Below are positions 22,976-34,592 of a stretch of 64,000 nucleotides of DNA, piece by piece. This DNA comes from Akebia trifoliata. Taxonomy: Eukaryota; Streptophyta; Magnoliopsida; Ranunculales; Lardizabalaceae. The notes beneath the pieces were generated by a model that worked only from the letters and a program-made list of their open reading frames with translations, ran no database searches and was not told where the DNA came from. Position 1 is the stretch's first letter. Every line of letters begins with the position of its first letter. The stretch spans positions 23,205,884-23,269,883 of the forward strand of contig CM030706.1 of the NCBI GenBank assembly GCA_017979445.1. The letters run 5' to 3'. The position numbers and the translations under genes were made by a program.

Positions 22976-24540
22976 CGGAGAGTGATCTTAGGAGGGGCTT
23001 TCTTGCGGTCCCTTCTTCGATGCCTTCGCATCTTGTCTAGTGAGTCGTGATGACGAGTCAGGCTGAAAAATTGATGATGAGTCGGACTATCCAGATCCGT
23101 GCTTTGTAGGAACGCCTTGACTCTTTTTTCATGATGTTTGATTGATTTCTTTTTATTACAAAATGTTTGAAAGATTAATGCAAAGAAAATAGGTTTTGTA
23201 CTTACTTGGCCTCAGGTGTATCTAATGCTTTGAAAACTCGAAGTTTGAATAAGTCCTAGAATCTTCATCATCGGCCAAAATAGTAGTTTTTTTTTTTTTG
23301 AAATTTTATGAAATATCTTTATCAAATGAGTACGATAAATTCAAAGTTTGTAAAACCTTTGGTTGCGACGATCTTGGTATTTTTGCCAATCACCGAGGAT
23401 ATAAATGTCAATTACTCTTTTGATTCCTTTAGAGTCATTCCCAGTGCTATGGTATTGGAAGACTACTTTGGGTCTCGGGATTTTGGAAAGATTTTGCCGT
23501 TCACAGTTTATACTCTTGCGGGCCAGGAGTTTTTTTTTTTTTTTTTTATAACCTTTATTGCCTCCGATGCCAATTACGGTTTTCATCAGACCCGGTTTCC
23601 ACATTTTTACGCATCGACGTCCTTTTTGGGATTTTCATCGTGCTGGTGGCTTTGATCTTGCCATAGTCTGATTCTTTTACTCATAGCGCCCTTTCAGGTT
23701 TTCACTATGCCCTTTCAGACCATGCTTGTATTTTTCTAGATTTTTCATTACAACTCTGCTCGGAATCTCTGTGTCTTTGTGGCTTGGTGACTCAAGTTGA
23801 GCTGTAAGATCGACGACTCTACTCTTGTAGTGGTACTCTTTCTTGAGTAATAGATCTAGATTCCCCTCTCGAGCTTGCTGACGACTATTCGTGGTTTGCT
23901 AACTCAAGTTGAGCCGCGAGATCGACTACTCTACACTTCGAGTACTCTTTTTTTTTCGAATATCTGATCTGGATTCCCCTCTAGAGTCTTCCAACGACTG
24001 ATAAGACTTTGAGGTCCGGACCAAGTTGCAAGATCATTGGTGTTGCCACTGTCGTTATGTTGCCCTATAACATTTCCTGATCAAAAAGGACTTTAAGTAG
24101 GACGAAACGTTGGCTTAGGCTTATGGTAGTGGAAGGTTACAAAAAGGTTAAGGTCTGAATCTTAGTTTATCTAAAGTGGAATAAACATGGGGTTCGTCTA
24201 TTTTGTTTTTCGGAAAGTGATATGTCTCCTCCCGTCTCCCAGCGTCTCTCGAATGTTAGCTGGAGATTTGGGTCGAGCCAAGATCAAGTGTTCGAGTTTT
24301 TGACTTTCTTGATTTTTTTGTATTTTTAACCGTTCACAGTTTATCCTCATGCGGGCCAGGAGTACTTTGATGCTTTGATGTTCTGATTTTTTTTTTTTTT
24401 TTTTGTATCATTTTTATAGTTGTTGACTTGCCCCAGTCTTAGGTTAAGAAATGAACGTGATGGCTCAAAAGGGTTGACTAAGGTGATTGTTGGTTTAGAA
24501 TAGCAAAGATGGCCTTTCGTCGTCTCAGGATCAGTTTTAG
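22976..24540 (-). other. Element 3' noncoding region between integrase and the captured fragment
   Basis: No coding domain. It contains homopolymer T runs (23289, 23530, 24390) and a block 'cgttcacagtttat' followed shortly by 'gcgggccaggagt', present both near 23500 and near 24333. A further duplication lies at 23791-24010. Long untranslated 3' regions are usual in Ogre-like elements. Confidence 0.6.
23791..24010. repeat. Two-copy tandem repeat of about 112 bp
   Basis: Units start at 'ctcaagttgagc' (23791 and 23903). Both contain 'gatcgac' plus 'gactctac' or 'tactctac', and end near 'ggattcccctct'. They are moderately diverged. Confidence 0.75.
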
Positions 24541-24544
24541 GCGT

Positions 24545-25508
24545 AATATTTCTTGACAGTGTCAGCATTGATTGTTGCGGGAAGACTTGTTCGTCCATTT
24601 CTGTGAGAATCAGAGCTCCTCCCGTCATTACCTTTTGCACGATGAATGGTCCCTCATAGTTTGGTCTGAACTTTCCTCTGGCGTCTTCTTGGTTGGCAGA
24701 ATCTTCTTTAAGACCAGGTCTCCTGGTGAGAAATCCCTAGGCTTAACTTTCTTGTTATAGGCACGAGCTATTCGTCGTTGATAGATCTGTCCATGGACAA
24801 ATGGCTGCAAGGCGTTTCTCTTCAATCAGATTCAGCTGATCGAACCGAGCTTGAATCCATTCAGTTTCATCTAACTCTGCTTCTTTTAAGATTCGGAGGG
24901 GGAGGAGGAATCTCAACCTCTACGGGCAAGACTGCTTCCATTCCGTAGACCAATGAATACGGAGTTGCCCCATTCGAAGTTCTGAACGAGGTTCGGTAGG
25001 CGTGTAGCGCAAATGGCAACATGTCGTGCCAATCTTTGTATGTAACTGCCATCTTCTCGATTATTTTCTTGATGTTCTTGTTGGCTGCCTCGACTGCTCC
25101 ATTCATCTTAGGTCTATAGGGTACAGAGTTGTGATGAGTGATCTGGAAGTCTTCGCACATTTTGATCATGTCCTTGTTCTTGAAGTTTTAGCATTGTCAG
25201 TTACAATCCGCTGGGAAGTCCATACCGACAGATGATGTTATTCTTGACAAACTTCATGACATTGCTTTTGGTGACATTGGCGTATGAAGCCGCTTCTACC
25301 CACTTGTAAAGTAATCGATAGCAACAAGGATGAAACGATGCCCATTTGCAGCTTTTGGCGAGATCTGCCCAATGACGTCCATGCCCCAGAGTGAGAAGGG
25401 CCAAGGAGTGGTCATATTATGTAATTCTGAAGGTGGGGCATTGATTGCATTGATCTTTGGCATATATTTGGCATAGATGGCATTTGCGGACATGCTGATA
25501 ACAATCAC
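24545..25508 (-). pseudogene. Integrase catalytic core and C-terminal region
   Basis: Overlapping minus-strand frames give the core start ('WGMDVIGQISPKAANGHRF', 25508-25296, with the first catalytic Asp) and the later core ('ITHHNSVPYRPKMNGAVEAAN', 25169-24867, with the catalytic Glu). The C-terminal segment contains 'YNKKVKPRDFSPGDLVLKK' (24825-24628) and ends near 24550. No chromodomain follows, as expected for Tat rather than chromovirus elements. At least three frame changes break it, so this copy cannot encode active integrase. It would act in the nucleus, joining cDNA ends to host DNA. Confidence 0.85.
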
Positions 25509-26270
25509 TCTCCATTGTCGACCAATAGTATCCCATCCTCATGATCTTCTTAGCAAGCATATGACCATTCATGTGAGGTCCGCAGACTCCTCCATGTACA
25601 GTCTCAATTAGTTGTTTCGCTTCTGTTTCTGCCACACACCTAAGTAAGATCTCATGGTGCGACTTCTTGTACAGAATACCGTTGCTCAAGAAAAATTGTC
25701 CTGCTAGCTTCTGAATGGTCCTTCTATCATTTGGCGTTGCGTCTGAGGGGAGTGTTCGATCTTCAAGATATGCCTTGATGTCAGAATACCATGGCTTTTC
25801 TTCAGATTCTTCTACTTCAACGGGTAAGCAATAGGCTGGCTCATCTTGAATCCCAATCTCAATAGGGTCGATGATTAAGTCTTCCGAGATGTTGATCATA
25901 GAGGCCAGTGTAGCTAGTGCATCTGCAAACTGATTCTTAGCTCTCGGCATGTACGTGAATGAAATCCTATCGAAACGTGAGCTTAGTTCTTCCAGATATT
26001 CGTGGTAAGGGACCAGTCTTTGCTCTCGGGTCTTCCATTCTCCAGTCGTCTGATAGACTACTAAGCTTGAATCTCCGAAAACATCGATTTCATCTACCTC
26101 GAGATCCAGTGCTGCCTTCAACCCTGCTATGCATGCTTCGTATTCAGCCTCATTGTTGGAACATTGAAATTTTAGTCTGATTGCGATTGGCACGTGGGAT
26201 CCACCTGGCTTGATCAGAACTGCCCCTATTCCGTTTCCTTCTGATTGGCTGCTCCGTCGAAGTACATTTT
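25417..26270 (-). pseudogene. Second RNase H domain and integrase zinc-binding domain
   Basis: A 258-codon open frame (26193-25417) starts inside the extra RNase H: 'CSNNEAEYEACIAGLKAAL', 'DVFGDSSLVVYQTTG' and 'YMPRAKNQFADALATLA' hold conserved acidic residues. The first block of this domain ('YFDGAAN') lies upstream near 26255 in another frame, so it is broken at its N terminus. Residues about 190-245 form the integrase HHCC module: His in 'HGGVCGPHMNGH' and Cys pair in 'VRKCHLCQ'. A second RNase H next to integrase is a marker of the Tat/Ogre lineage. Confidence 0.88.
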
Positions 26271-26347
26271 CCAGCCTGGTTCATCATTATCGTCTTCAAC
26301 CTCAGTGATCAGTATGGCTTCGTCAGGAAAGTTCGTCTTTAATGGCT

Positions 26348-26927
26348 CTAGTCAGGCAACGGGTGCTCGGCTAGGTGGTCGGCGATTGCTTGCCCTTTGA
26401 TGGCTTTTTGAGTGACATAGGTGATGTCAAACTCAGATAACAATAGTTGCCATTTTGCAGTGCGACCTGTTAATGCTGGTTTCTCGAAAAGATACTTCAG
26501 GGGGTCCATTCTAGCAATAAGCATAGTTGAGTAACTAAGCAGATAGTGGCGTAGTCGTTGAGATGCCCAGACTAATGCGCAGCAAGTCTTCTCAAGTGTT
26601 GAATATTTTGCTTCATACTCGGTAAATTTCTTACTGAGATAGTAAATGGCTTGCTTTCCGTCCTGATTCATCGTGTTGCCCTAGCACACACCCCATTGAC
26701 GTTTCTTGCACCGAGATGTACATCAGCAAAGGTCGCCCTAGAGTAGGAGGGACTAGGACTGGTGGATTGAGCAGATATTGCTTAATCTTGTCGAACGCTT
26801 CCTGACAGTCCTTGTTCCATTTCTTCGGTGTGTCTTTCCTGAGTAGTTTGAAGACTGGCTCAGATAGGCGTGAGCTGAGCAATGAAACGGCTAATATACT
26901 GTATTCTCCCCAAGAATGCCCGAACAT
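26348..26927 (-). pseudogene. RT thumb/connection and first RNase H domain
   Basis: The 26927-26631 frame carries the RT connection ('WNKDCQEAFDKIKQYLLNPPVL' and 'GRPLLMYISV'). The 26671-26348 frame carries the RNase H domain ('QAIYYLSKKFTEYEAKYSTLEK', 'LRHYLLSYS', 'GQAIADHLAEHP'). The two frames overlap, so a frameshift lies near 26650-26670. Order and spacing match a Ty3/gypsy pol. Confidence 0.85.
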
Positions 26928-26933
26928 CTCTCT

Positions 26934-28294
26934 CTAAACGGGTGCTTTCATCTCGAGGATATACTTGGTTTTTGTCGGATCTATCTCGATGCCTCTTCTG
27001 CTAACGATGAAACCCAGTAGTTTGCCCGATGTTGCCCCGAATACACACTTTGCTGGATTGAGCCTCAAACTGTACTTTCTGAGCCTGTCGAACAACTTCT
27101 TGAGATTCACCAGATGATCTTCTTCAATGCCGGATTTAGCAATCATGTCGTCTACGTAGACCTCCATTTCCTTGTGGATCATATCGTGGAATAGTGCGGT
27201 CATTGCCCGTTGGTAAGTCGCCCCTGCGTTCTTCAGCCCGAATGGCATGACTTTGTAGTGAAAAGTACCCCATGGCGTGATAAATGCAGTCTTTTCCTGG
27301 TCTTCTTCCGCCATTTTTATTTGGTATAGCCTGAAAAGCCGTCCATGAACGAGAACATGCCATGCCCTGCTGTACTATCGACTAGAGTGTCGATGTGTGG
27401 AAGTGGGAAATCATCCTTAGGACTGGCCTTGTTTAGGTCCCGATAGTCAACACACATGCGTACCTTCCCATCTTTCTTGGGTACTGGGACGACATTAGCC
27501 AACCACTCAGGGTACGTAGAGACTGCAAGAAATCCGGCTTCGAACTGTTTCATGACTTCGTCCTTGACCTTGAGAGTCCATTCTGGCTTTAATCTTCTCA
27601 ACTTCTGCTTAATCGGCTTACTTCCGGAGGCAATTGGTAGCTTGTGCACGACAAGATCTGTGTCCAATCTCGGCATATCCCTGTACGACCATGCAAAGAC
27701 ATCTTGATAATCTTGTAAGAGTTTGATCATTTCTTCCTTTTGTCGTGACGTTAATAAGGTTCCGATCTTGACAATTCGTGGGTCCTCTTCGGTACCAAGA
27801 TTGATTGAATCTGTATCCTCAATGTTTGACTGAACACCTTTCTCGTGACGTTTTACCAAGTCTTTGATTTCTTTAGGCGGGTACTCCATTTCGTCCTCAG
27901 ACTCTTCTTCGATCCCCATGAGGTCAAAGTCGAGTTCAAGATCGAAATCATACTCATCCCTTTCAAATTTTGTTTTATCTGGGTACTCATTTGATTGAGA
28001 CATATCCCTTGAAAACTCTTTTTTTGATTTTTGGAAAATATCTATTTTTTTGCAACTTTGAAAGCTTTTGATTTTTTTGACTTTTGATAAATTTTTTTTT
28101 TTTTTGCTTTTGAGGAATATTTGTTTTTTTGTTGCTTTTCGAATACCTGAATAAGAAGAACAATCATGCGAATTCGTTAATAAAGATAGGGAGCCCTCAA
28201 AACAGTCTTTACCCGAGGACGAGGGCTCGTTATGATCCTCGGGCAAACTAGATTCGTTTAACGAGTTTTTTTTTGGAGGCCTCAACAGCCTCAA
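26934..28294 (-). pseudogene. Reverse transcriptase of the Ogre-like element
   Basis: Frame 28294-27317 (325 codons) holds a long Lys- and acid-rich linker, then 'GSKPIKQKLRRLKPEW', 'VPKKDGKVRMCVDYRDLNKA' and 'FSFMDGFSGY'. There a one-base frame change moves the reading to 27314-26934. That second frame continues with 'TFHYKVMPFGLKNAGATYQR' and the catalytic 'EVYVDDMIAKS' and ends near 'LGFIVSRRGIE'. All RT core motifs, including YVDD, are present, but the frameshift near 27317 breaks the protein. The Lys-rich linker (about 28130-28020) is encoded by A/T homopolymers and is unusual. Confidence 0.9.
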
Positions 28295-28688
28295 GGGTCA
28301 ATGGGAATTCCTCCCAATTGTTCAGAACTTCCCCTTCTCTGAGGGGGCGGATGAGATGTGAAAGTGATGTGTGGGGTGATTTGGTCGGTGGTTCGGAGAT
28401 AACCATGATCTCCGATTGATTTTTGTCAGATTGGGGCATGGTCCCTCCCAAGCTTGGTGGGATGACGACTGATGCCCAGTCAATGCCCGTTGAAAAGGGT
28501 GAGTCTTCCTTTTGGTCGGTAGTGATTTCCACGTTGGTGGATTTTAAAACGGTCTCGGATAGACTTTCGTTGGAATCCCCATTGAATAGAACATCAATGC
28601 CTTCTACGAAGGATGGTTGGGACTCAACAACTGAGTCTTCTTGAAAGTGCAGTGGTGCGATTTTTACCGTTTTTGCCCTTTTTGCCAA
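28248..28688 (-). pseudogene. Linker between protease and RT, shifted frame
   Basis: 146 codons with no recognised domain: acidic and Ser/Thr-rich, ending '...LTLEAVEASKKKLVKRI'. It overlaps the protease frame at 28624-28688 and the RT frame at 28248-28294. The second overlap falls on a run of nine A on the coding strand (plus-strand T run at 28266-28274), a likely slip or indel point. Ogre elements are reported to have an intron between protease and RT, so some of the frame changes here could be removed by splicing. That is not shown by the sequence. Confidence 0.45.
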
Positions 28689-29678
28689 TGGTGGTTCGAT
28701 AGGTTGTCGGGTCTGATATGAGACTTTGAGAAGCTAACGCTAATGTGAGGGACTCGGCCGAGGTTCCAGACATTCGATTCCCGATTTTGTTCTTGCTAGT
28801 CGAAGTTCTTTTCTTCTTTTCTTTCATTTCTGCTATATCCTTCTTTGTGGGCCTAAACCCCAGACCAAAATAATGAGTATCCTTTCTTGCTTCGACCGGT
28901 GTAGCTCTTCCTCTTCCTCCTGGTCCCAACCCCTGCTTGGGTCGATAACCTGCCCTCTTCATGATCCGACCAATCATAAGGTTTGCTCTTGATAGCTTTG
29001 CTCTTACCTTCTCCTTCCCCTTCTCGATGTGATTGACAGCCGCGAATTGGTACGAATGGTAGAGTGCCTTGTCCTTCGTCATCTCTATATCAATAAATGG
29101 CACGTCCGGAGCTCTGCCGGCCGGGATCAAGTTTTCTGCCAAAACGGATATCATTCTCTGTCCCATGATGAATTTGACTCTCTGGTGTAGAGAAGAAGGT
29201 ACTGCCCCTGCTATGTGGATCCATGGCCTGCCCAGTAATAAATTGAAGGTTGTCGGTATTTCCATGACTTCAAATGTTACTTCGAAGGTGCACGGGCCTA
29301 TTGTGATGGGTAAATCCACCTCTCCCAAGGAGTCTCTTCTTGAGCTGTCAAAGCCTCGGACGACCTTGTTGTTGGGCTTCACATGAGACCAATCAGCGTT
29401 GAGCTTCCGGAAGGTTTCAAGTGGACAAACATTAAGCGCTGAGCCATTATCAATCAGCACCCTGGCAACCATCATGCCTTGCATATGACCATGATGTTTA
29501 GTGGCTCGACGTGCCCCGTTCCTCCAGGCACAAATTCATCTTCAGTGAAAATAATGGGATTGGGGGCCATTATCTGGCCAATCGTTTGTTCTAGTTGCGT
29601 AGGTGAGGTAGTTGCAGGTACATGCGATTTTTCCAAAACTCTCAGTAATGCCTCTTGGTATTCTTCTGACTTTTGCAT
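28624..29678 (-). pseudogene. Protease with G-patch-like segment
   Basis: Frame 29484-28624 (286 codons) starts just before the aspartic protease motif 'VLIDNGSALNVCP' (active Asp in D-N-G-S). It continues with 'GEVDLPITIGP' and 'FNLLLGRPWIHIAGAVPSSLHQ', typical of Tat/Ogre proteases. Around residues 170-215 'IMKRAGYRPKQGLGPGGRGRATP' resembles a G-patch. The upstream part is in another frame (29678-29472). Protease would cut the Gag-Pol polyprotein in virus-like particles. Confidence 0.85.
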
Positions 29679-30588
29679 TAGACCTAGGATACTGATTTGA
29701 GCTGGCTGTTGTTCAATCTGTCCACTCTATTATGCTCTCTCTTGAGGACGAGCTTAATAAAGTCTGTGGCTTCTTCGTCTGTCACTTTCATTTTTTCTTC
29801 CGTCTTCTCCTCCTTATACAGCTTACCCTTCCCTTTGCTTCTCTTTTCTCTTCGTCGGTCACCCCTTTGCCTTCTTCCTTGATTTTCACCCCATTTTTCG
29901 ATATTTTTTGTATCGCCCTGCCCTTGTCATATGCCCAATGTCGGCCACCATTGCTTTCTTCATGGCTTCAACCCCGAGGTTGTGGTGATGGTTGTCTCGT
30001 AACTCCAGGGAACTGCCTGGATAGAGTTATAAGTTAAGGGAATGGTTTGGGTGAGTGTATGGTCATGGGAGGTGGATCGGGTTTTACATTGAGGATGAGA
30101 GGTGGTGGCGATGGTTTTGATGGAGTGTATGGGATGATGAGCGGTGGTCGTGAAGATGAGGTGTATGGTATATGGAGAGGGGGTCGAGTTGATCCTTGGG
30201 AATATGGTGGTGTGTAGGGTATAACAGGGGAGGTTGAATTTTGATGATGGGGTGATCCGTAAGGTATAACTAAAGGTGGTCTTCGGGGTAGCGGTATTTT
30301 GATGAGGGGGTGGATGGTGAGGTTGGCCATTCTGAGAGGTAGCTGTGAATTCTGCGATGAATTTGTATAACGGTTGACTGTGTTAACCGTTGACGTCCTT
30401 GATTCCTTCGTGAAGCGTACCCTGACTTTTGCACCGATAGGCGCTATCAAATCCGAGGGATTGAAGTCGAGTTCTCCGCAGATGACATTTACCCTATGCC
30501 CACTCCCCTCTCCATTGTGAGTAGGTAGGGGGTTTGATTGATATTCTGTTGTTGGGGTGGGTTGGCAGGCCATCCAGTATGAGTGATT
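29679..30588 (-). pseudogene. Gag-protease linker, Pro-rich
   Basis: The frame 30573-30034 starts around 'MACQPTPTTEYQSNPLPTHN' and is rich in Pro, Ser and Thr with repeated 'PPLxIPYxSP' units. It contains 'VNVICGELDFNPSDLIAPIG'. The part 29679-30033 has no clear domain. It continues from gag after a frame change near 30589. Confidence 0.6.
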
Positions 30589-32046
30589 TTATCTATCAAA
30601 TTTGCACTGGTGCTTGAGTTGCCAGCACTGATCAGTTGAGTGCCCCGGTGCACCCATGTGAAATTCACAGAGCAGGTTAGGGTTGTACCCTGGCCCTTTC
30701 ACAGCCTCAGGATTTGGTGGACGTTTTACCAGATATTCTCCTCTGAGTAAGAGTGGCAGTAATTCTGATAGTGTCATGGGTAATCTGGTAAATACTCTGT
30801 TTACCCTGTTAGGTCGTGCCTGTTGGTTTTGCCCATACTGTGGTGCTGGTTGTGCTTGCAGAGGAACTGTCTGAAAGGGGTTCTGCGGTGCTGGAGCCCA
30901 AGTAGCTCGAGGTACTGGCGCCCAAGGGACTTGTGGTGCCTGCGGCCTCTGAACTGGTGCCTGAATGAAAAGAGGTTGGCTGGGTTGTACATTGTTGACT
31001 TGAGTTTCCTCTTTCTTTTTGACAAAAGGCACGAACTTCTTCTGTGTCGATGTCCCTACCGCTGCACTTAAGGCTGTGAAGTCAAATATTAAACCAGTCC
31101 GGATCCCGTCCTCGACCCGATCTGCCACTTGAACTAAATTTGAGAAGGTGCCTGTGGTGTGTCCAACCAGATGAGTATAAAAGGCATGCCCTAGTGTTGA
31201 GATGAACGTGGTGTTCATCTCTTATTCAGTCATTGCAGGCCTCACTTGTGAAGCAGACTCCCGCCATCTCTGGGCGTACTCTTTTACTGTTTCCCTTTGC
31301 TTTCTAGTCATCTTAGCCATATCATTTCGATCCAGACCTACATCTGTGTTGAACCGATAATTATGCCAGAACATTTCAGCCAAGTCTTGCCAACTTTTGA
31401 TAAGCGTATGGTCCAATCCGGAAAACCATTTGAGTGCAGGCCCTGTCAAGCTTCTTTGAAACAACTGCACCAGTAGCCTGTCATCCTCGCCGTATTGGCA
31501 CATGGATCCGCAGTATAGTTTTAGATGTGACAGAGGACACCCCACCCCATTGTACTTCTCAAATTCTGGACATTTGAATTTGGCCGACAGCTGTGCATTA
31601 GGATAAAAGCAAAGGTCCCTGAATCTTGTCCCTCCTAGAGTATTTGTACCCTTCATCCGTCTCATTTCTTCTTGGAGAGACTCTATCTGCTGGGCCATTT
31701 TGTTATCAATGGCATTTTTGGCCTCAGGCACCCTGAAGTCACACTCATCATCTGGGATTACCACCGGAGGTGGTTGATTCTGTGGGATGTAAAGTGGAGG
31801 GCCCTGATACATTGGCACCGTAGGAGGTGTGGTGGTCTGTTGATCTGGTCGTGTCTGTTCAAGGGGTTCTGGATTTGATCCAGATGCTTGGTGCTGAGCG
31901 GCTTGCACTTGTAAGAAGTTAGTATTACTAAAAACAGCCATCAACATTTGTTCTTGTCTTTTCGTTGTTTCTATTAACTTCGCTATCATTGCATTTGCTT
32001 CAGCAAGTTCACTTGTCGCAGGTTGTGGGTCCTCTGAGTTGCTCAT
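30589..32046 (-). pseudogene. Gag of the Ogre-like element
   Basis: The frame opens at 32172, but the Met at 32046 ('MSNSEDPQP...') is the likelier start. The first part holds the retrotransposon Gag domain ('KCPEFEKYNGVGCPLSHLKLYC', 'GPALKWFSGLD', 'TRKQRETVKEYAQRW'). An in-frame TAA at 31222-31224 interrupts it and the same frame reopens two codons later (31218-30589). The second part has a Pro/Gln-rich region and a zinc-finger-like 'CEFHMGAPGHSTDQCW'. Gag forms the cytoplasmic particle that packages element RNA. Apart from the single stop, this copy is well preserved. Confidence 0.87.
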
Positions 32047-32239
32047 AGTTGATGTAGATCGAAGAAAATACGGAGGCTTCTCAGGTTGTTTGTACTTCTT
32101 TCGTTTGGCCACCTTTGGGTACAGAAGACCAAGCATTACTATCTTGTTTACAAAAAGAAAAATGCCTGACATTTTATTAGGTCGGGTAAAAGTTATTTAT
32201 TTTAAAGCGAACGAGTTTTAAAGAAAGAGTTCTTTGGTT

Positions 32240-33240
32240 TGGAGCCGACATTAACGCGAAGTTGGCATTAACACAGGACTAGCAAAATATTTTGAAAAAG
32301 AATTACATCAACACAGAGTTGGCATCGACACAGAGTCGGGAAAACATTTTGAAAAATGTAGTTTCATCAGCACGGAGCTGGCATCGACACGGAGTCGGGA
32401 AAACATTTTTGAAAAAGAAATTTCATCAGCACGGACCTGGCATCGACACGGAGTCGGTAAAATTTAAAAACGATTTCATCAGCACGGAGCTGGCATCGAC
32501 ACGGAGTCGGTAAAGCATTTTGAAAAAGTGAAATTTCATCAGCACGGAGGTGGCATCGACACGGAGTCGGTAAAGCATTTTTTTTAAATTTCATCAGCAC
32601 GGAGCTGGCATCGACACGGAGTCGGTAAAATTTAAAAACGATTTCATCAGCACGGAGCTGGCATCGACACGGAGTCGGTAAAGTATTTTGAAAAAGAAAT
32701 TTCATCAGCGCGGAGCTGGCATCGACACGGAGTCGGTAAAATTTAAAAACGATTTCATCAGCACGGAGCTGGCATCGACACGGAGTCGGTAAAGCATTTT
32801 GAAAAAATGAAATTTCATCAGCACGGAGCTGGCATCGACACGGAGTCGGTAAAGTATTTTTTTTAAATTTCATCAGCACGGAGCTGGCATCGACACGGAG
32901 TCGGTAAAATTTAAAAACGATTTCATCAGCACGGAGCTGGCATCGACACGGAGTCGGTAAAGTATTTTGAAAAAGAAATTTCATCAGCGCGGAGCTGGCA
33001 TCGACACGGAGTCGGTAAAATTTAAAAACGATTTCATCAGCACGGAGCTGGCATCGACACGGAGTCGGTAAAGCATTTTGAAAAAATGAAATTTCATCAG
33101 CACGGAGCTGGCATCGACACGGAGTCGGTAAAATTTAAAATGATTACATCAGCACGGAGCTGGCATCGACACGGAGTCGGTAAGATTTAAAATGATTACA
33201 TCAGCACGGAGCTGGCATCGACACGGAGTCGGTAAGACAT
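32240..33240. repeat. Seventeen-copy tandem repeat between ORF1 and gag
   Basis: A core of about 35 bp ('cagcacggagctggcatcg' then 'acacggagtcggtaaa') recurs 17 times from about 32321 to 33230, with a decayed copy before it. Cores are joined by A/T-rich spacers of a few fixed kinds, giving 52-58 bp periods and a higher-order pattern of several units. The minus-strand 205-codon ORF at 32984-32367 reads the same core alternately in two frames, so it is a by-product of the repeat. It lies directly upstream of gag in the element leader. Confidence 0.95.
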
Positions 33241-33404
33241 TTTGAAAAAGAAGATTACATTTTGAATTTTGTACACCAACCCATTAAACAATTCATTTAT
33301 GCCATGATTATCCACAAATATACTGAAAGAAATTTCATTGAACTATTGAAAAGTGTTTGACAAATAAGATTTTCATTGAATTACAACTTTCAAATAATCC
33401 TGTT

Positions 33405-34592
33405 TTACATTCTTTTACATGGACGCTTAGATTTGTTTTGATCGTCATCAGGATTGCTGGGACAATTAGGCTTGCTTCTTTTAGTTCTAACGACTGACTC
33501 TTTGAACTCTGCTGGTCCATCTGGATACCCTAAGGTGCGTTTGTTCCACGCCTTCTCAATGAGATGCACTAACTTTTCAGTCAATGGCTCGGGAGAAAAG
33601 AATTGTTTGTGTTGAGGTAGCGAAAACTCTATAGGTACTCCGTACTGTTCTGGGATCAAAGTAGGTTGATAAAAAGATGTCTCCTCTAGTCCGATCAAAC
33701 GGACATAATAGGATCCTTTGGTACCTAAAACGGGGTAGTCCGTCATCCACCAAGGGCATCTCAAACCAATATGACGTGCAAGACGAGAATCCAACCATTT
33801 GCCCCAAGCCTTGACTGAGTCGTGACGCACTAACATGTTTCTCCTGGAAAAGTGCTCTGGCCTATACTCGAGGGTTGAAGGAATGTCCACAATTTTGAGA
33901 CGGTCACAGAGCCACATATAAAGTAGGTGAGGGCTTCCTTTGAAATCCCTTCCCTCACCATTTTTTATGGCATCCAAACCTGAGAAGGTTTCAGCTAGAA
34001 TAAGAGGTACGGGATTGGCTTTTCTAGAGAGCTGGGAAGCTATGTCTATGAAAGACTCAGGAACAGTTTGACCCTCGCTTTTGGAGGTCAGTATGTATTG
34101 GGCTAGGATCCCTAAACATAATCGATAGTCTCTAGTGGCTCTCCAAGCTTCTGGTTTTACATTGATGGGATGACTACGAGAGTGGTATGGACTCAATAAG
34201 GGTACTAAATCCAATCTCCCGTTACGGACTAAGGCCTTGGCTTCTTCCTTTGAAATGTTTAGGCCTGTAGCGAGATCACCAGAATATCCTGTCTTCAATG
34301 AAGGCCTGACTAGAGGACCTGAAGTAGATATCCCCATGATACCACAATAGTCTTCATGGGTAGGACACAAGTGTATATGCCCAATGTGGAAGATGTGAAG
34401 ATAAGGGTTCCAACGCTTAGCCATAGCGCGCAAAAGATTCCAATCTATCTCAAACTCGTGAAAGTACAGGGCGCATCTCAACATGAATTTTGCAAAGTTG
34501 AATTTCTCTACGGTGTGCATCCCCGTGATGGTTGTTTTGACCAATTGGTCGATTGGGTTATTGCCTGCAGCCAGCATCCTGAGTTGACACAA
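33405..34592 (-). CDS. ORF1 of the Ogre-like element (DUF7745 / plant-mobile-domain-like)
   Basis: An uninterrupted 395-codon frame upstream of gag, read in the same direction. The N-terminal third has 'FAKFMLRCALYFHEFEIDW', 'MAKRWNPYLHIFHIGHIHLCPTHEDYCGIMGI' and 'VRPSLKTGYSGDLATGLNIS'. This is the pattern of the plant DUF7745 domain, related to plant mobile domain proteins (assignment from memory). The middle has 'HLLYMWLCDRLKIVDIPSTLEYRPEHFSRRNM', and the C terminus is Lys/Arg-rich ('KRSKPNCPSN...KRPCKRM'), possibly nucleic-acid binding or a nuclear localisation signal. An extra ORF before gag is a defining Ogre trait and its function is unknown. It is the only intact large ORF of this element. 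Confidence 0.8.
   Translation of the reverse strand: MCQLRMLAAGNNPIDQLVKTTITGMHTVEKFNFAKFMLRCALYFHEFEIDWNLLRAMAKRWNPYLHIFHIGHIHLCPTHEDYCGIMGISTSGPLVRPSLKTGYSGDLATGLNISKEEAKALVRNGRLDLVPLLSPYHSRSHPINVKPEAWRATRDYRLCLGILAQYILTSKSEGQTVPESFIDIASQLSRKANPVPLILAETFSGLDAIKNGEGRDFKGSPHLLYMWLCDRLKIVDIPSTLEYRPEHFSRRNMLVRHDSVKAWGKWLDSRLARHIGLRCPWWMTDYPVLGTKGSYYVRLIGLEETSFYQPTLIPEQYGVPIEFSLPQHKQFFSPEPLTEKLVHLIEKAWNKRTLGYPDGPAEFKESVVRTKRSKPNCPSNPDDDQNKSKRPCKRM

Noticed and set aside
32367..32984. 205-codon minus-strand ORF with repeated Pro-Cys-Arg motifs
   Set aside because: It is the tandem repeat read alternately in two frames; there is no domain and no start context.
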